Below are positions 1 through 10,280 of a stretch of DNA of 64,000 nt, in pieces. Source of the stretch: Microcyclospora pomicola (taxonomy: Eukaryota; Ascomycota; Dothideomycetes; Capnodiales); NCBI GenBank assembly GCA_002786065.1, contig NHNY01000010.1, positions 434,001-498,000 of the forward strand, written 5' to 3'. The notes beneath the pieces were generated by a model. The model saw nothing but the letters and a program-made list of their open reading frames with translations, did no database searches and had not been told where the DNA came from. A program made the position numbers and the translations under genes. Within the stretch, counting starts at the first letter, position 1, and the number at the start of each line of letters is the position of its first letter.

Positions 1-485
1 AAGCCGTAATACCAAACCCTTCACGCATCACGCATGCAAGACCAGGTACGACGCCAAGCGAGACGTGTACCATGGGATTCTGGTGTTGAATCGAATGTGC
101 TCTCAAGCTATGGATCAGCATTCTAAGATCTTAGATGATGCTGATGGTATACAGCTGATGTCGAGAACACGACAACTCGGACTTGGAGATGCGACTCCAG
201 GAGTTGAAGAGGAGCGCCTCCTACTACGTGAGGGCGTGTAGTCACAGCTCGATACATGGAGGGACAAGGTCTCACGTTCGACGAAAGGACTACGCTGACC
301 TGACACAAAAGAAAGCAACAGGCGGTAGGGGAAAGCGGTAGATTGGTAACGCAGCGACAAGAACCCCCGCGTTACAAATGCGTGAGATAGTTTCGAAAGT
401 GAGTATGGTAACAGTAGAGATGAATTCATGACACCTCACACCGGAAGACCTACAAACGACGAATTAAACTTGTCAGCCTGGCGAT
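1..485. other. Intergenic, 3' side of the DUF1479 gene
   Basis: No reading frame here has coding character. The short minus-strand frames overlap each other and match nothing I recognise. The stretch holds the 3' flank of the minus-strand DUF1479 gene. I see no repeat or RNA gene. Confidence 0.6.
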
Positions 486-2015
486 TCAATCGTAGAACCC
501 TAGCAGCTTGTTGGTACGATCGATGACCTCGCGCTGTCCGGCGGTCAGGCCGGCGGCATCGCTATCATACGGCTTCAAGCCGAAAGCCTGCATGCCTTGC
601 TCGGCATCAACCTGTTCCACCTCCTTCACGCCCGGGCGGCCGATATGTTCGCTCTCCCCCACGCCGCCGCCAAAGTCCGGAGAAGGCGTGCCCTTGAGAA
701 AGGCGGTGCGCTGTTCGAGGAGAAAGCTGGCGTTGTTCACGGTCAGTGGACACGCTGGGATGTACAGGACGGAACTGTCCGATTTGCCAGTGTGGACTTT
801 GTCGACGGCGTGGATCGTGTCGCAATGCCATGAGACGTAATCTCCCGGTTGGACACGCGGCATGTGGACCATTGATGAGGGTAGCTGTAGATGTGGATGC
901 AGGGCATTTTGTAGTTCTTGGCCGTGTCCGAGACTGGCACCGTGGAGCCAGGATGATTGTGTGGCGTCGAGTTGCCAGTTCTGAGGTGATAGGAATGCCT
1001 CTGGGTAGACGGTATCCTGGCCAGGCTCTTCCATGGCCTTTTTGGGCGAAAAAAAAGGGCGGAGGAGGAAATAAGCCGTCGCTCGGCTTAGAAGCGGATT
1101 TACCAACAGAGTCCCCTCGTATGGACCGCTTGAGGACATGCTCAACCATCCTTGATGCATGCGGAACATGCTGCAAGCCCCTACGCCCTGATACAGACTT
1201 GACACGACGGGCAAGCGGCAGCTTGACTCCCACGGGTCGTATGCCTCCCAATTGCCCTGCCAAATCTTGTCATATACCTTGCCTCTGCCGTAGCCGTCCT
1301 CTTCCCACCTTTCGCATGACCCGCCATCTACGTGGGGACCTAGAGCAAACTTGGCGTCTCCAGGAGGACGCATGCGCAGGCGATCAGCATATATGACTGG
1401 GTGCGAGGATGAGATGAGTGCGTTCCCATCCTTGGAGTGCCAGAACTCCATGAGGAAACGCTGTGCTTTGATCATGTTGGGATGACTTCGTGTTTTGATC
1501 TGCGCGGGACTCCAGTACAATTCATAAACGGCAGGATTGTCTTGCGGAAAAGCTTTGGTCTGGGGATTGGCACGAATGTACTCTCGCAATTCTTCCTTCA
1601 TGTCCAGCACCTCCTGCGACGGAAGGACGTTCCGTATGATTGCCACCCCTCGCTTCTTGTGCTCTGTTCGGAACTCAGCACTTGCATTGTCGAGGTTGGC
1701 AAAATCAATCTCTGGGATGACCTTGGATCCGAGCTCTGCGATGATCGGGATTTCCTCGCGAAGAGAGGCCAGCAGTCGATTCCAGCTGTCATAGAGTGCA
1801 TCCTCATGGCCGGTAATCAGTCCCGCCTTGACATCCGTGAAGCGCGGTTCCAGCGGTCCCCATTGCATACCGGAGAGTGATGCAAAGGCATCGCTGATAT
1901 CTCCTTCTTTCTTTTGGGCTGCGGTGGCAGCATTGCGTCTTGCATGGGGAAGAAGAACATTCGTCTTCAACAACTGTTGTCGACATAAAGGACGAGTGAA
2001 GAACCTGGAGGCCAT
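486..2015 (-). CDS. DUF1479 family protein (putative Fe(II)/2OG dioxygenase-like)
   Basis: Single-exon gene of 509 aa. It matches the DUF1479 (YbiU-like) family, which is related to the 2-oxoglutarate/Fe(II) dioxygenase fold; the substrate is unknown to me. An H-V-D motif near residues 228-230 (in GPHVDGG) could supply two of the metal ligands, and a later H-containing stretch (SWHCDTIHAVD, H397/H402) could supply the third. I chose the ATG at 2015 because the protein then begins MASRFFTRPLCRQQ and continues Arg-rich with few acids, like a mitochondrial presequence. The open frame extends 20 codons further upstream to 2075, but that part looks like leader. Gene identity by family is firm; location and activity are inference. 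It runs away from the membrane-protein gene that starts at 2973. Confidence 0.85.
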   Translation of the reverse strand: MASRFFTRPLCRQQLLKTNVLLPHARRNAATAAQKKEGDISDAFASLSGMQWGPLEPRFTDVKAGLITGHEDALYDSWNRLLASLREEIPIIAELGSKVIPEIDFANLDNASAEFRTEHKKRGVAIIRNVLPSQEVLDMKEELREYIRANPQTKAFPQDNPAVYELYWSPAQIKTRSHPNMIKAQRFLMEFWHSKDGNALISSSHPVIYADRLRMRPPGDAKFALGPHVDGGSCERWEEDGYGRGKVYDKIWQGNWEAYDPWESSCRLPVVSSLYQGVGACSMFRMHQGWLSMSSSGPYEGTLLVNPLLSRATAYFLLRPFFSPKKAMEEPGQDTVYPEAFLSPQNWQLDATQSSWLHGASLGHGQELQNALHPHLQLPSSMVHMPRVQPGDYVSWHCDTIHAVDKVHTGKSDSSVLYIPACPLTVNNASFLLEQRTAFLKGTPSPDFGGGVGESEHIGRPGVKEVEQVDAEQGMQAFGLKPYDSDAAGLTAGQREVIDRTNKLLGFYD

Positions 2016-2972
2016 TGTGGAGAACAGATGCGGTGGGAATATTGTCTTCGACTGCAATTTATTCTGCGGTACCAAGTTTGAGCTCTGTCATAGCCACAGG
2101 GAAGGACCATTACTATTTATCAGTATGCTACATCCTGTAGTTCACAATACATCGTGAACACTTCTGGAGGAGATGCATGCCAGAATGGGAGAAACCGATC
2201 TGCACAGCGGCATTTACTGATGCAGTTAGAGTGATCTAATCTTTCTGGCGGTCCTAACCGACCACGCGGACGACACGCCACAGCCACAGCCAGGCATCTC
2301 GATTATAGTTGCCGTTGAGATACATTGACTGTCACCCGGCACTCGAGTTACCTAGTGATGCGTACAGCAGCACGGAGTGTCTTTGTTGAAGATGCGTACA
2401 TTGCTGCCAGTGTTGAGTACCTGATCACTACACAAGACGGTAAGTGTATGTGTCGTTTTCTCGTCTCATCACACGGCTCTGCCAGCCCGATTCTATCGTC
2501 CAAGCTGTGGAACACGAGGGGCAAGTACACCAATACTTAGCATGTGCAACTCAAGCAGTACTAAGACGTGGAAGTACCAGTGACCGTGTTATCGAGATGA
2601 CTACACGAACGTATCGTCGAGCTCACCGCAAGTTCTGCAGATCAAGTAGTATCTCGACAGGACGCTGGACACCACTTGGACTGTCACATGCACAATGACG
2701 TGGAGGGCATCTGACTGGTGGCTGGCAGGGTTTTGTGCATGTGAGAGGCAGCTTGTGTACCATGCAGCGAAGCTCGAGCACATGTCCCTCACCACAATTT
2801 ACTTCCTGATTTCTCCACTATCCTTGCGACACCTCACTCCCTCGATCTCCTCAAACGGTGCTGTGAAGGAAATACGGCAGGCAGGACATATCTTTGTCGG
2901 AATTCGTAACAAGAAACGCAAAGCAGGACTCGCACAAAGTGAAGGAGCTTCGAACTTGGAACGAACAACAAC
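2016..2972. promoter_or_regulatory. Divergent intergenic region between DUF1479 gene and membrane-protein gene
   Basis: 957 bp between two start codons pointing apart, so it must contain both promoters and 5' UTRs. I see no conserved coding frame and no clear TATA box at a fixed distance from either start. Short frames on both strands lack recognisable content. Confidence 0.5.
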
Positions 2973-4733
2973 ATGGCGCGTGCTCGCCATGCTCGTCCTG
3001 CCGACTTGACCGACTCGTGGGACGATGTCAATACTAGCCATGAGGACGACGATAACGATCTCAACTTCGACGAGGACGAGGTGAGAAGCGAGCTGAGGGA
3101 GGACCGTCGGTCTGAGAGGGGGAGGATGAGCAGGATAATCGAAGAGGAGCGTGTTGATAGACGTGGGAGGGACAAGGACGCAGGCGTACCAAGCAACAAA
3201 GAGAACTTGCGTAAGAGTGCAAGGCTGTCGGAGGGACCAGAACTGCGTATGCCGTCTTCACCTGACGCTCGTGGACCAAAGCAAAGCATGAGAGCCAGTA
3301 CGCCTCACTTTCGTCTGAACCAACGAAGTCTGACTTCCGATGCTGGCAAGTTTGTCAAGGACGTCCGTTCTTCGACACCCCGGATTCGTCGCCTCAACGA
3401 ACGAAGCATGACGGGCGATGCAGGCTTGTTTCGAAGAGGGGCTGCTGGGCAACAAGAAGAGGAGGATGAAGAGGAAGACGATGATGAGAATACCAAATCC
3501 GCAGGTGATACATCTAAAGGCGCGGGACAGGCGGTGTGGTCTCGTGTGGGCCGACCTTTGCTCAGATACACCAGTGACATTGCCGGTCTAGCATTTACAA
3601 ATGCCAAGCCCTTACTGGGATGGATGCTTACTGCTTATGTACTCGGAGGACTTGCGATCTTCGCCCTTGGATTCTTGTCAAATAGCGTCAACAATGCTCT
3701 GACACCGCTTTGCCGAGTCCCTGGTGCTTCCTGGCTACATCTCCCATTCTGTCCTGACACTTCGAGTGGCGAGATCCAGGGGCCGGCAGAGTTCGACAAG
3801 CTTGTACAGGTCCAGTCGGCCTTCGATGATGTTCTCGCCACGACGTCGATCGGCGCAAGTCTGCCGCTCGATATGAAAAGATCTGAAGCCAGTATTCGAG
3901 ACTTGAAGCATGTTGTTCAGTACTCCTCGCTGCCGTCGCGGAATGAGCTCGTTTATGAGTTCACAGGGTTTGTTGACCTAGCACGGCAAGCGAGCCATGA
4001 TCTTAGCAAATTCAACTCTCGCATCGGCCGTGCCGTCGACCACATTCTCAGCACCAACCGCTGGACCTTGACAGTCATCGATGGCGTGGGGCAAAAAGAG
4101 GCTGGCAGAGGCGCGGTTGCAAGATTCATGTCCAACAATCTGAACATCTTTGCGCCCTTTCTGCCTGTCTCACTCTCACAAGACGTCTTGCTGGACCAAT
4201 ACCTTCGCCATACGGGTGCCGTCGAAGAACAGATCTTGACACTCATCAACGAGGCGCAAGCTTTACTCGGCATCCTCGATGCGCTGGATGCTCGCCTGGA
4301 CATTATCGCGTCCATCGCCACGCGCGACGGTGTCAAAGTGGATGCCAACAAAGAAGAGCTCTTTGCGCATTTGTGGACTAAACTCGGCGGGAACAGGTCC
4401 AGTGTCACGAAATTGGAGAACCAGATCAAGCTCTTGGAAGATGTCGGCTCGTACCAGCGCGTGGCATGGGCCCATGTCACCACGACGGTAGTCAAACTTC
4501 AGGCCATCCAGCACGATCTGGAAGACCTCCGCGAGCGTGTAGCTCTGCCCGAGACCATCGGTGTCGATCGTGTGCCGCTTGAGGTGCACATTGATAGCAT
4601 CAACCTCGGCATCGAACGTTTGGAACAGCAAAGAGATGCGAGCAGGAAAGCAGCGGCGGCCAACTATGCCCAGATCTTGTCTAGGGCGGAGGAGGGTGAC
4701 AAGCGAATGCTGGATAGTGGAAAGGAGTTGTAG
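2973..4733 (+). CDS. Conserved-type fungal single-pass membrane protein, function unknown
   Basis: Single-exon gene of 586 aa. I do not recognise a named family. Residues 1-200 are highly charged (Arg/Asp/Glu-rich) and contain a duplicated motif: about residues 109-126 and 134-153 share the pattern S-T-P-x-x-R-x-x-x-x-R-S-(L/M)-T-x-D-A-G-x-F. An acidic tract follows at about 160-172. One hydrophobic segment lies at about 214-234 (LLGWMLTAYVLGGLAIFALG). The remaining 350 residues are mostly helical or coiled-coil in character, with regularly spaced leucines. There is no N-terminal signal peptide, so the N-terminus is probably cytosolic or nucleoplasmic and the C-terminal region lumenal. The layout resembles nuclear-envelope or ER proteins, but that is inference. 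The protein ends in GKEL, loosely like an ER-retrieval tail. The ATG context (caacaATGgcg) is good. Confidence 0.75.
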   Translation: MARARHARPADLTDSWDDVNTSHEDDDNDLNFDEDEVRSELREDRRSERGRMSRIIEEERVDRRGRDKDAGVPSNKENLRKSARLSEGPELRMPSSPDARGPKQSMRASTPHFRLNQRSLTSDAGKFVKDVRSSTPRIRRLNERSMTGDAGLFRRGAAGQQEEEDEEEDDDENTKSAGDTSKGAGQAVWSRVGRPLLRYTSDIAGLAFTNAKPLLGWMLTAYVLGGLAIFALGFLSNSVNNALTPLCRVPGASWLHLPFCPDTSSGEIQGPAEFDKLVQVQSAFDDVLATTSIGASLPLDMKRSEASIRDLKHVVQYSSLPSRNELVYEFTGFVDLARQASHDLSKFNSRIGRAVDHILSTNRWTLTVIDGVGQKEAGRGAVARFMSNNLNIFAPFLPVSLSQDVLLDQYLRHTGAVEEQILTLINEAQALLGILDALDARLDIIASIATRDGVKVDANKEELFAHLWTKLGGNRSSVTKLENQIKLLEDVGSYQRVAWAHVTTTVVKLQAIQHDLEDLRERVALPETIGVDRVPLEVHIDSINLGIERLEQQRDASRKAAAANYAQILSRAEEGDKRMLDSGKEL

Positions 4734-4872
4734 CGTAATGATGCTCGACATGGAGGCGTTTCTGGGTATTGAGCGTCATTTGAGCATAGCTTGATAGTGA
4801 CTGAAACGAGGTTACGATGTTCGTGCACCACATCCACCCACCCCTTTCTTCTGATCGATTACATGCGCTGCA

Positions 4873-6345
4873 CTAGTGTGCCTCAACCGGCTGTCCCTGT
4901 CGCGCGGCAGCCGGCACACTCTCATTCCGAGTGTCAGCGCCCTTCTGAACTGCCGCCTCACGAGCCTGCTGCATCCTGATCTCTGCAAGCAGTTCCGGAA
5001 ACCATCGTTCGCCCACGTCCGGGTGACTTTTGACCCGATTCGCCAGCGTAGCTTCGCCAAGATGCTTCCACCGACCCTTGACAAACGGGAACTCGACGTC
5101 GTCTTGGCGGCCGCCCTCACGAGCGAGGACTTCTTGCCGCAGCGCTCGGACGTGCGCCGGGACGTCCATGCTCTCGAACTGCGCGTCGTAGCTGACCTGC
5201 ATGGTCTATATGTTAGGCGCCGTCGGTGGGGAAATGCGGATTGCGAAGAACTTACGCCTTGGAAGAAAGGGATGCTGAAGCGTGCTCCCTTACCGGCTTC
5301 AGGGGACAGCACTCGGTGTGTCGTTGAGGCGCAGACGCCGCCTGGTCGATCTGAGTCAGTCTGCTTCTGACCTCATTCGCGCGGCTCTCGAACTGACCGG
5401 TGATAGCCTCTAGCCCCTGCCCAATCGCTACCACCAACGAGCCTCGAATTGGCGGACAATCGATCCATTCGCCTTTGGTGTTTTGTGCCTGCAGTCCCTT
5501 GTGTGGACTTGCTTGGAGCAGATAGCTAGTCTGCGGCTAGATCAGAGGTCTGATATTGGCACAACAACGATGTGAGGACGTATAGCCCAATCACTCACCA
5601 GCATGGAGTCCTTATGCGGACCGACACCTTGTCCAGCACCCTCGCCACAGTCGGGATACTTGACGACCTTGAGCTTGTGCTGCTGATCCGCGTCGAAGAA
5701 TTGGTCAAACGCAGTCGGGGGTAGATCCAGACTTTCCGCGATCAGGGAGGTGAACTTCATACTGACAGCAGACATCTGTCGGATGTACTCTTCCAAGGTC
5801 GAACGAAAATGCGGCAGAGCGCTCTCTTTCGGCCATTGGTTCGGCGCGAGCAGGTCTGAGCATTTTTCGATAGTATACTCAATTCGCAGAGGCCCTAGGT
5901 CGACTCACCTACGGTAATACAATGGGTCTGTTTCCTTGCGCACAGGATGTGGTGTGCTCAGATCGATCTGTTCTCGCCAATCGGCCTTATGCGCTGTAGT
6001 CTCGTTGCCCAACTATTCCAGAGTCAACCTAGGATCATCGGAACATTACAAGCTCTATGCAACAACACCGCACTCCCAAAGCATAAAGAGACGCACCCGT
6101 GAGTATCCCAGGAAACTGGGCTGATTCTTCATTTCGATCCGCAGCTTCTCCTCATCGTCCAGATCGAAGAATGCGATTCCTTCGGCGCATACCCGATCGT
6201 ACAAGTCCTGTTGGATGCCAGTATTGGTGATGTATAAGAACCCACATTCGAGAAGCGCAGTGCGGAGGTCCCGCAGAAACATTGGTTTGGTCGTTGGTGA
6301 GTCGGCCAGGGAAAGGTCGAGAATCGGAATCTTGGTGAATGCCAT
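4873..6345 (-). CDS. 2-oxoglutarate/Fe(II)-dependent oxygenase (isopenicillin N synthase-like)
   Basis: Six exons (complement): 6345-6097, 6012-5913, 5855-5599, 5530-5398, 5341-5256, 5196-4873, giving 382 aa. All introns are GT-AG and short. The protein has the N-terminal DIOX_N region (residues about 5-120, with the family motif PNQWP after exon 2) and the jelly-roll 2OG-FeII_Oxy domain. Iron ligands are visible as H197-x-D199 (GPHKDSML) and H255 (TTHRVLSP); the 2OG-binding R267-x-S269 follows (ARFSIPFF). Members of this family oxidise small molecules such as flavonoids, gibberellins, ethylene precursor or fungal metabolites; the substrate cannot be read from sequence. There is no biosynthetic cluster around it. 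The joint between exons 2 and 3 is the least certain, because two overlapping donors are possible; the chosen one keeps phase. Confidence 0.85.
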
Positions 6346-6849
6346 GGTTTCGACTTGATGGGTATCACATTCAAGTCGTCTAGTGTTGGCGAGGAGTCGT
6401 TAGGACTCGATCATTTGAGTGAGTGTGATCGTGTATGTACTGGTGGCAGGCGGGGTACTGCTTGCATCAGTGTGCCGGAGATGGCGTCAAGCTGGGCATA
6501 TTATTGAGCGACACTCTGGTCCGTTTCTTTGAGTCTTCGATCTTGTCATTCTCATAGACTCGTTCTCCGTGATAATGAAGCTGTGAAGTTGTAGGCTCCG
6601 GGCCGCCTGTAGAATGTCGGCAGCTTCCCGTCTCATGGTTCATAAGCTGTAGTATGGCACAGTGCAGCTTTTACAACCCGTCAAGTGACAAGAGACTGTA
6701 GCAAAGATGCCACAGAGGCCGTGCCATTATGTGTAGAAAGCTGGACAATCCCGAGGGTGTCTGTTGACAGAATAAGCACGATTACTCTACACGTAGATCA
6801 TACAGGGTAAACGCCAACACGCAGGATCGCTTCATGACCGTACAATCAA
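6346..6849. other. Intergenic, promoter side of the 2OG oxygenase
   Basis: 504 bp between the start of the 2OG oxygenase and the end of sgf11, both on the minus strand. It should hold the oxygenase promoter and the sgf11 3' UTR/terminator. No gene or repeat seen. Confidence 0.5.
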
Positions 6850-8019
6850 TCAGTCCCCACCATCACTTCCCTCGTCATTGTCCACAAAGCTGCCGTCTTG
6901 GCTTTCCATCCGGTCCAGCTCCGCCGGCGCTTGACTGCTGTGCTGGCTGCCAATGCTCACAATACTGCCAACCCTTTGCAGCTTTTGCCGCTTCTTGACG
7001 TGTACCGTTTCATCGTCGTCATCATCCATTTCTTCACGATCGCGCTTTTCTGTCGTCGATGACGGCGCTGGACTGCTTCTTGATGTCGCGGGCGGTCGTT
7101 TTGCTGAATTTGCTAGTGAAGGTTTAGAAAGCTTGCCAAGCGTCTTCCCTGTGTTACCGTTCACCGTGGATTTCTTGTTACCACCTGAAGACTCCTTTCG
7201 CAGTTTGTCGTTGAGTCCCTTCTTGAGTAGCTTCTTCTTCATGTTCCCAGATCCCTTGGACGCGACAATAGTGCCCTCGTCTCCATCGTCATCATCGAGA
7301 TCGCCGTTCCTGCTGTCTTGACCTGGATTCGGCGTGCCACCTCTCGAGCCAGACGGCGTCGAGCCATTCATCTTCGCCATAGCATTACGGCTCGCAGCTC
7401 TTCCACTCAGACCCATGCACTGTTCGAGATGCTTGGCGAAGCGTGTGATAAGCAGCGAGCGCTTGCAGGACGGGCAAGTGTGCCACGGAACGTACTCGCC
7501 CTTTTTCAGCTTTTCATCGATCTTGTTCGCTTTCTTCTCGCCCTTCTCTGGTTTGTCGTTCTTGTTACCTCCGCCATCGCCGTCTTGTGATGGTGAAGGC
7601 GGGGCTGTGCCGTTCAAGTTCGCCTCCTCGCTGGCTGGCGTACCATCATCCTTTTTGCTGTGCTTCGCGGCTTCTCGCTCTTTCTTGGTTGGAGGTCGAC
7701 CTGTCACGTCGCTCTTGAGGAAGGGGTTATCGTAGATGTCATGACCAGGCCTTCGGCTCCACGGTCGACGATCGCAATATACAGTGTCTCGCGGTGGGTC
7801 CGAGATCGCACCTCTCACCTTTGGCGCCAGCGGAGGCTCGAGCAGACGTGGTAATCTGCAATTTGAGCAGTGGGGCAACCTGTCGGTCGGATCAAGATTG
7901 GCCAGCATGAGCTTGTGTTCGCGATGCCTTAGAAGGACACTTTCGTGGATGATCTTGTGGAGTGCATCCTCTAATAGCTTTTGCGCGACTTGGCCCATGC
8001 TGGGCTGCGCCGATGCCAT
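6850..8019 (-). CDS. sgf11: SAGA-associated factor 11 (Sgf11), DUB-module zinc-finger protein
   Basis: Single-exon gene of 389 aa. Sgf11 is a subunit of the SAGA deubiquitinase module, which removes ubiquitin from histone H2B in the nucleus. The diagnostic Sgf11 zinc finger lies at residues 182-201: C182-P-S-C185, then H197 and C201, followed by the typical MGLSGRAASRNA stretch. The N-terminal helix (about residues 8-40) matches the part that packs with Sus1/Sgf73-type partners. Extra cysteines at about 51, 54 and 82 may form a fungal-specific second metal site. The C-terminal half is Lys/Ser-rich, then acidic, as in nuclear proteins. The frame stays open 56 codons upstream to 8187, but the ATG at 8019 (MASAQPSMG) starts the conserved part. 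The yeast protein is much shorter; long tails are common in filamentous fungi. Confidence 0.88.
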   Translation of the reverse strand: MASAQPSMGQVAQKLLEDALHKIIHESVLLRHREHKLMLANLDPTDRLPHCSNCRLPRLLEPPLAPKVRGAISDPPRDTVYCDRRPWSRRPGHDIYDNPFLKSDVTGRPPTKKEREAAKHSKKDDGTPASEEANLNGTAPPSPSQDGDGGGNKNDKPEKGEKKANKIDEKLKKGEYVPWHTCPSCKRSLLITRFAKHLEQCMGLSGRAASRNAMAKMNGSTPSGSRGGTPNPGQDSRNGDLDDDDGDEGTIVASKGSGNMKKKLLKKGLNDKLRKESSGGNKKSTVNGNTGKTLGKLSKPSLANSAKRPPATSRSSPAPSSTTEKRDREEMDDDDDETVHVKKRQKLQRVGSIVSIGSQHSSQAPAELDRMESQDGSFVDNDEGSDGGD

Positions 8020-8823
8020 GTTGAGTTGACTTGGAAGTGGTGTATAGAGAGTGATTGTCCGAGCATGCGGGTAGAGGGAATATGAGCTCTCCTCCGTCAC
8101 AGCAACCCAGCTCTTTCTACTGGCTGACCTCTTCGTCCGATGCCACTTTGCGCTTCTTTCTTTTGAGATATGATCAATCCTCCTCACGCCTGCGTGGGCC
8201 GTATTTGCCGTTCGGTCTTCAAAGACGTCCTCAAGATGCGTTATTGACGAGGCAGGGCCACATCTCTACTAGATCACCTCTTCCCCTTGTTGTACACTCG
8301 CGTCTGGAGATTCCGGCAATTTGCAGCTTCGATCGATTCTCCGAGACGCTTTGCTTCGTGATGTATAACGCGTTCCCCAACAGTTTGAACTGATCTCTAT
8401 TCCAAGTACAGCGCACAATCCAGGAACATACAGCAATGATTGCATGTGCTCGCGTGGCTGACGCCACAGATGGAAGCGGCCCGTGCCTAGCTCAGTCGAG
8501 CTATCAGTTTACCGCGCGAATCTCCACAAGTGACTTCACACTAGGAGTAGAGAGCATATTCTGGGGCTGTTCTCTCTGGATATCACTGGTACAGATTGAA
8601 CGTGGGATACATTCGTCGAGCCGATCCAATGATCGTGTAGATTGACGAAGGAACGTTGTGAAACGATCAAGTTACTGCCTCCCGAGCTACCTATTTTACA
8701 AGACCAATAACTCCGGTGATCATCGTGCAGAGAACCATGTCGAATAAAGAACATCAATGGCCCATACCCGACCAGCGACCCCTGAGCAGCGATAGTCCTC
8801 CTCCTCTCCCGAAGCTGTCCTTA
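8020..8823. other. Intergenic, promoter side of sgf11
   Basis: 804 bp between sgf11 and the CCCH/DXO-like gene (both minus strand). The open-frame extension of sgf11 covers 8020-8187 but lacks conserved features. Nothing else is supported. Confidence 0.5.
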
Positions 8824-10280
8824 TCAATTGACGACCTCAGCATCACCGTCGACCCCCAAATACGACCAAAGGTGCTTAGGCAGCATGTCCTGGCCGTTCT
8901 GACGTGTATACAGAACGAGCCTGTCCTTGTCTGTACTGGGAGTACAGACTAACGCGTATCTCGCGGCTTGAGCACTTGAGCCTGGAGCACCCAGGACCAG
9001 TTCTCTCAGCTGCTGCAGGATCTTTGCTAAGCTGGAGATGGAACCGATATTGGCAAGTTGCCAACGCTGCAGCTCTTCGGTCATGTCTCCTTCCCTTAGG
9101 GCGCGGGGCGAGAAGTCTCCATGTTCGTGGCGACCAGAAAACAGATTGTAGGACCGAGAAAGCCAGAGCTGTGCCAAAGTATCATGGCCGATGTTCGAGC
9201 TGTCATGCCCACCAGTCTTGATCTCGACGAAGCACTTTGCATTGTGCTGAACACCAGATCTTTCCACTTTCAGCGTACTGGAAGCCCCAGTGGCAGTTGA
9301 TTCAAACGTCCTGTCTCCTGACAAATTCAGAGTGGGAGTGCCAAGGTCTTGATCGTGCTCTTCATTGTGAGTGTCGTTGTTCGAGCTTTCCTTGGCGCAA
9401 TCACACTGACATGCATCTACCTCATGCTGGACCAGGAGCGGGATGCTTCCGAGCTGATAAGACACAAGCCGATGGAATGTGGCGAGATTGTCATGTCCGT
9501 CCTTGTTCGTGCACGCTCTCTCGAATCCTCTCCCGTATCCGTTATACCAGGGGTAAGCTATGTCGGACAGCTTCTGCTCCCATCGAGTCAGGAAGACACT
9601 TGACCCAATGACCTGTATGTCGATGCGGAACTTTGTGGTGGCTCTGCCTTCCACGAACCGGAGAAGTTTCCGAAGGCAATGCAGACTGGTGATGACCCTG
9701 GCCTGCAATGACAGCATATCCTGCTTCAACGCGTTCATGGCAGCGAAGGCTGGTTCGAAGCGGAAAGGATACGGCACAAAGTCTGACTCGTACACATCTT
9801 CGAATGCGACTGGGTCTGGACGCAGTTTCATTGGAAGAGAAGGATGAACCAGACTAGGTGGAAGTCCTGCCAATCGTTAGCTCAGCCAAGAAAGTCGAAA
9901 GCGTCTAAACCCTTACCCGGAACAGAGATCAAGGACTCGTCCGAGACGAATCTGCTGTAACTTCCCATCTCCTTGCATTCCAACGGCGCCGCAATCTCAA
10001 GATGGCCTTCGTCGTCACCCTGGATCGTAAAGGCGTATACCTGGCCATCCAATCCTTCTTGCAGTGCTTCATTCGAGAGGTAAATCTCGTGGGAGTAGAA
10101 GCACCTCCGACCATAGTCACACATTCCGTTCTCCATCCAGTGTATACATGGAACCTTCTTGTAGGCTGGCGCTGTCTTCAGAATTTCCGGGTCGTGGGAC
10201 CATAAGCAGCTCCGTCCGCGCCGGCATTTCCTGCCATCAAGCATATTCCAGCAAGGTTTGGTTGGATCCTTCCCTGCCAT
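8824..10280 (-). CDS. CCCH zinc-finger protein with C-terminal DXO/Rai1-like nuclease-type domain
   Basis: Two exons (complement): 10280-9917 and 9866-8824, 468 aa; intron GTAAGG...CAG of 50 nt. The N-terminus has two CCCH fingers, each C-x8-C-x5-C-x3-H: C10/C19/C25/H29 and C45/C54/C60/H64, a common RNA-binding module. From about residue 150 onward the protein resembles a family of fungal proteins often mislabelled in databases as geranylgeranyl pyrophosphate synthetase, which carry Rai1/DXO-like decapping-nuclease features. Visible candidates for the PD-(D/E)XK metal site are E270-x-D272 (QHEVDAC) and E336-x-K338 (FVEIKT), with a conserved FRIDIQVIG strand before them. A Cys/Asp/Glu-rich insertion separates the two motifs. 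Both modules sit in one continuous spliced frame. RNA 5'-end processing is inference; the family call rests on motif recall. Confidence 0.75.

Noticed and set aside
486-6345. A secondary-metabolite cluster formed by the two oxygenase-type genes
   Set aside because: No core synthase, transporter or regulator accompanies them, and sgf11 and a membrane protein lie next to them.
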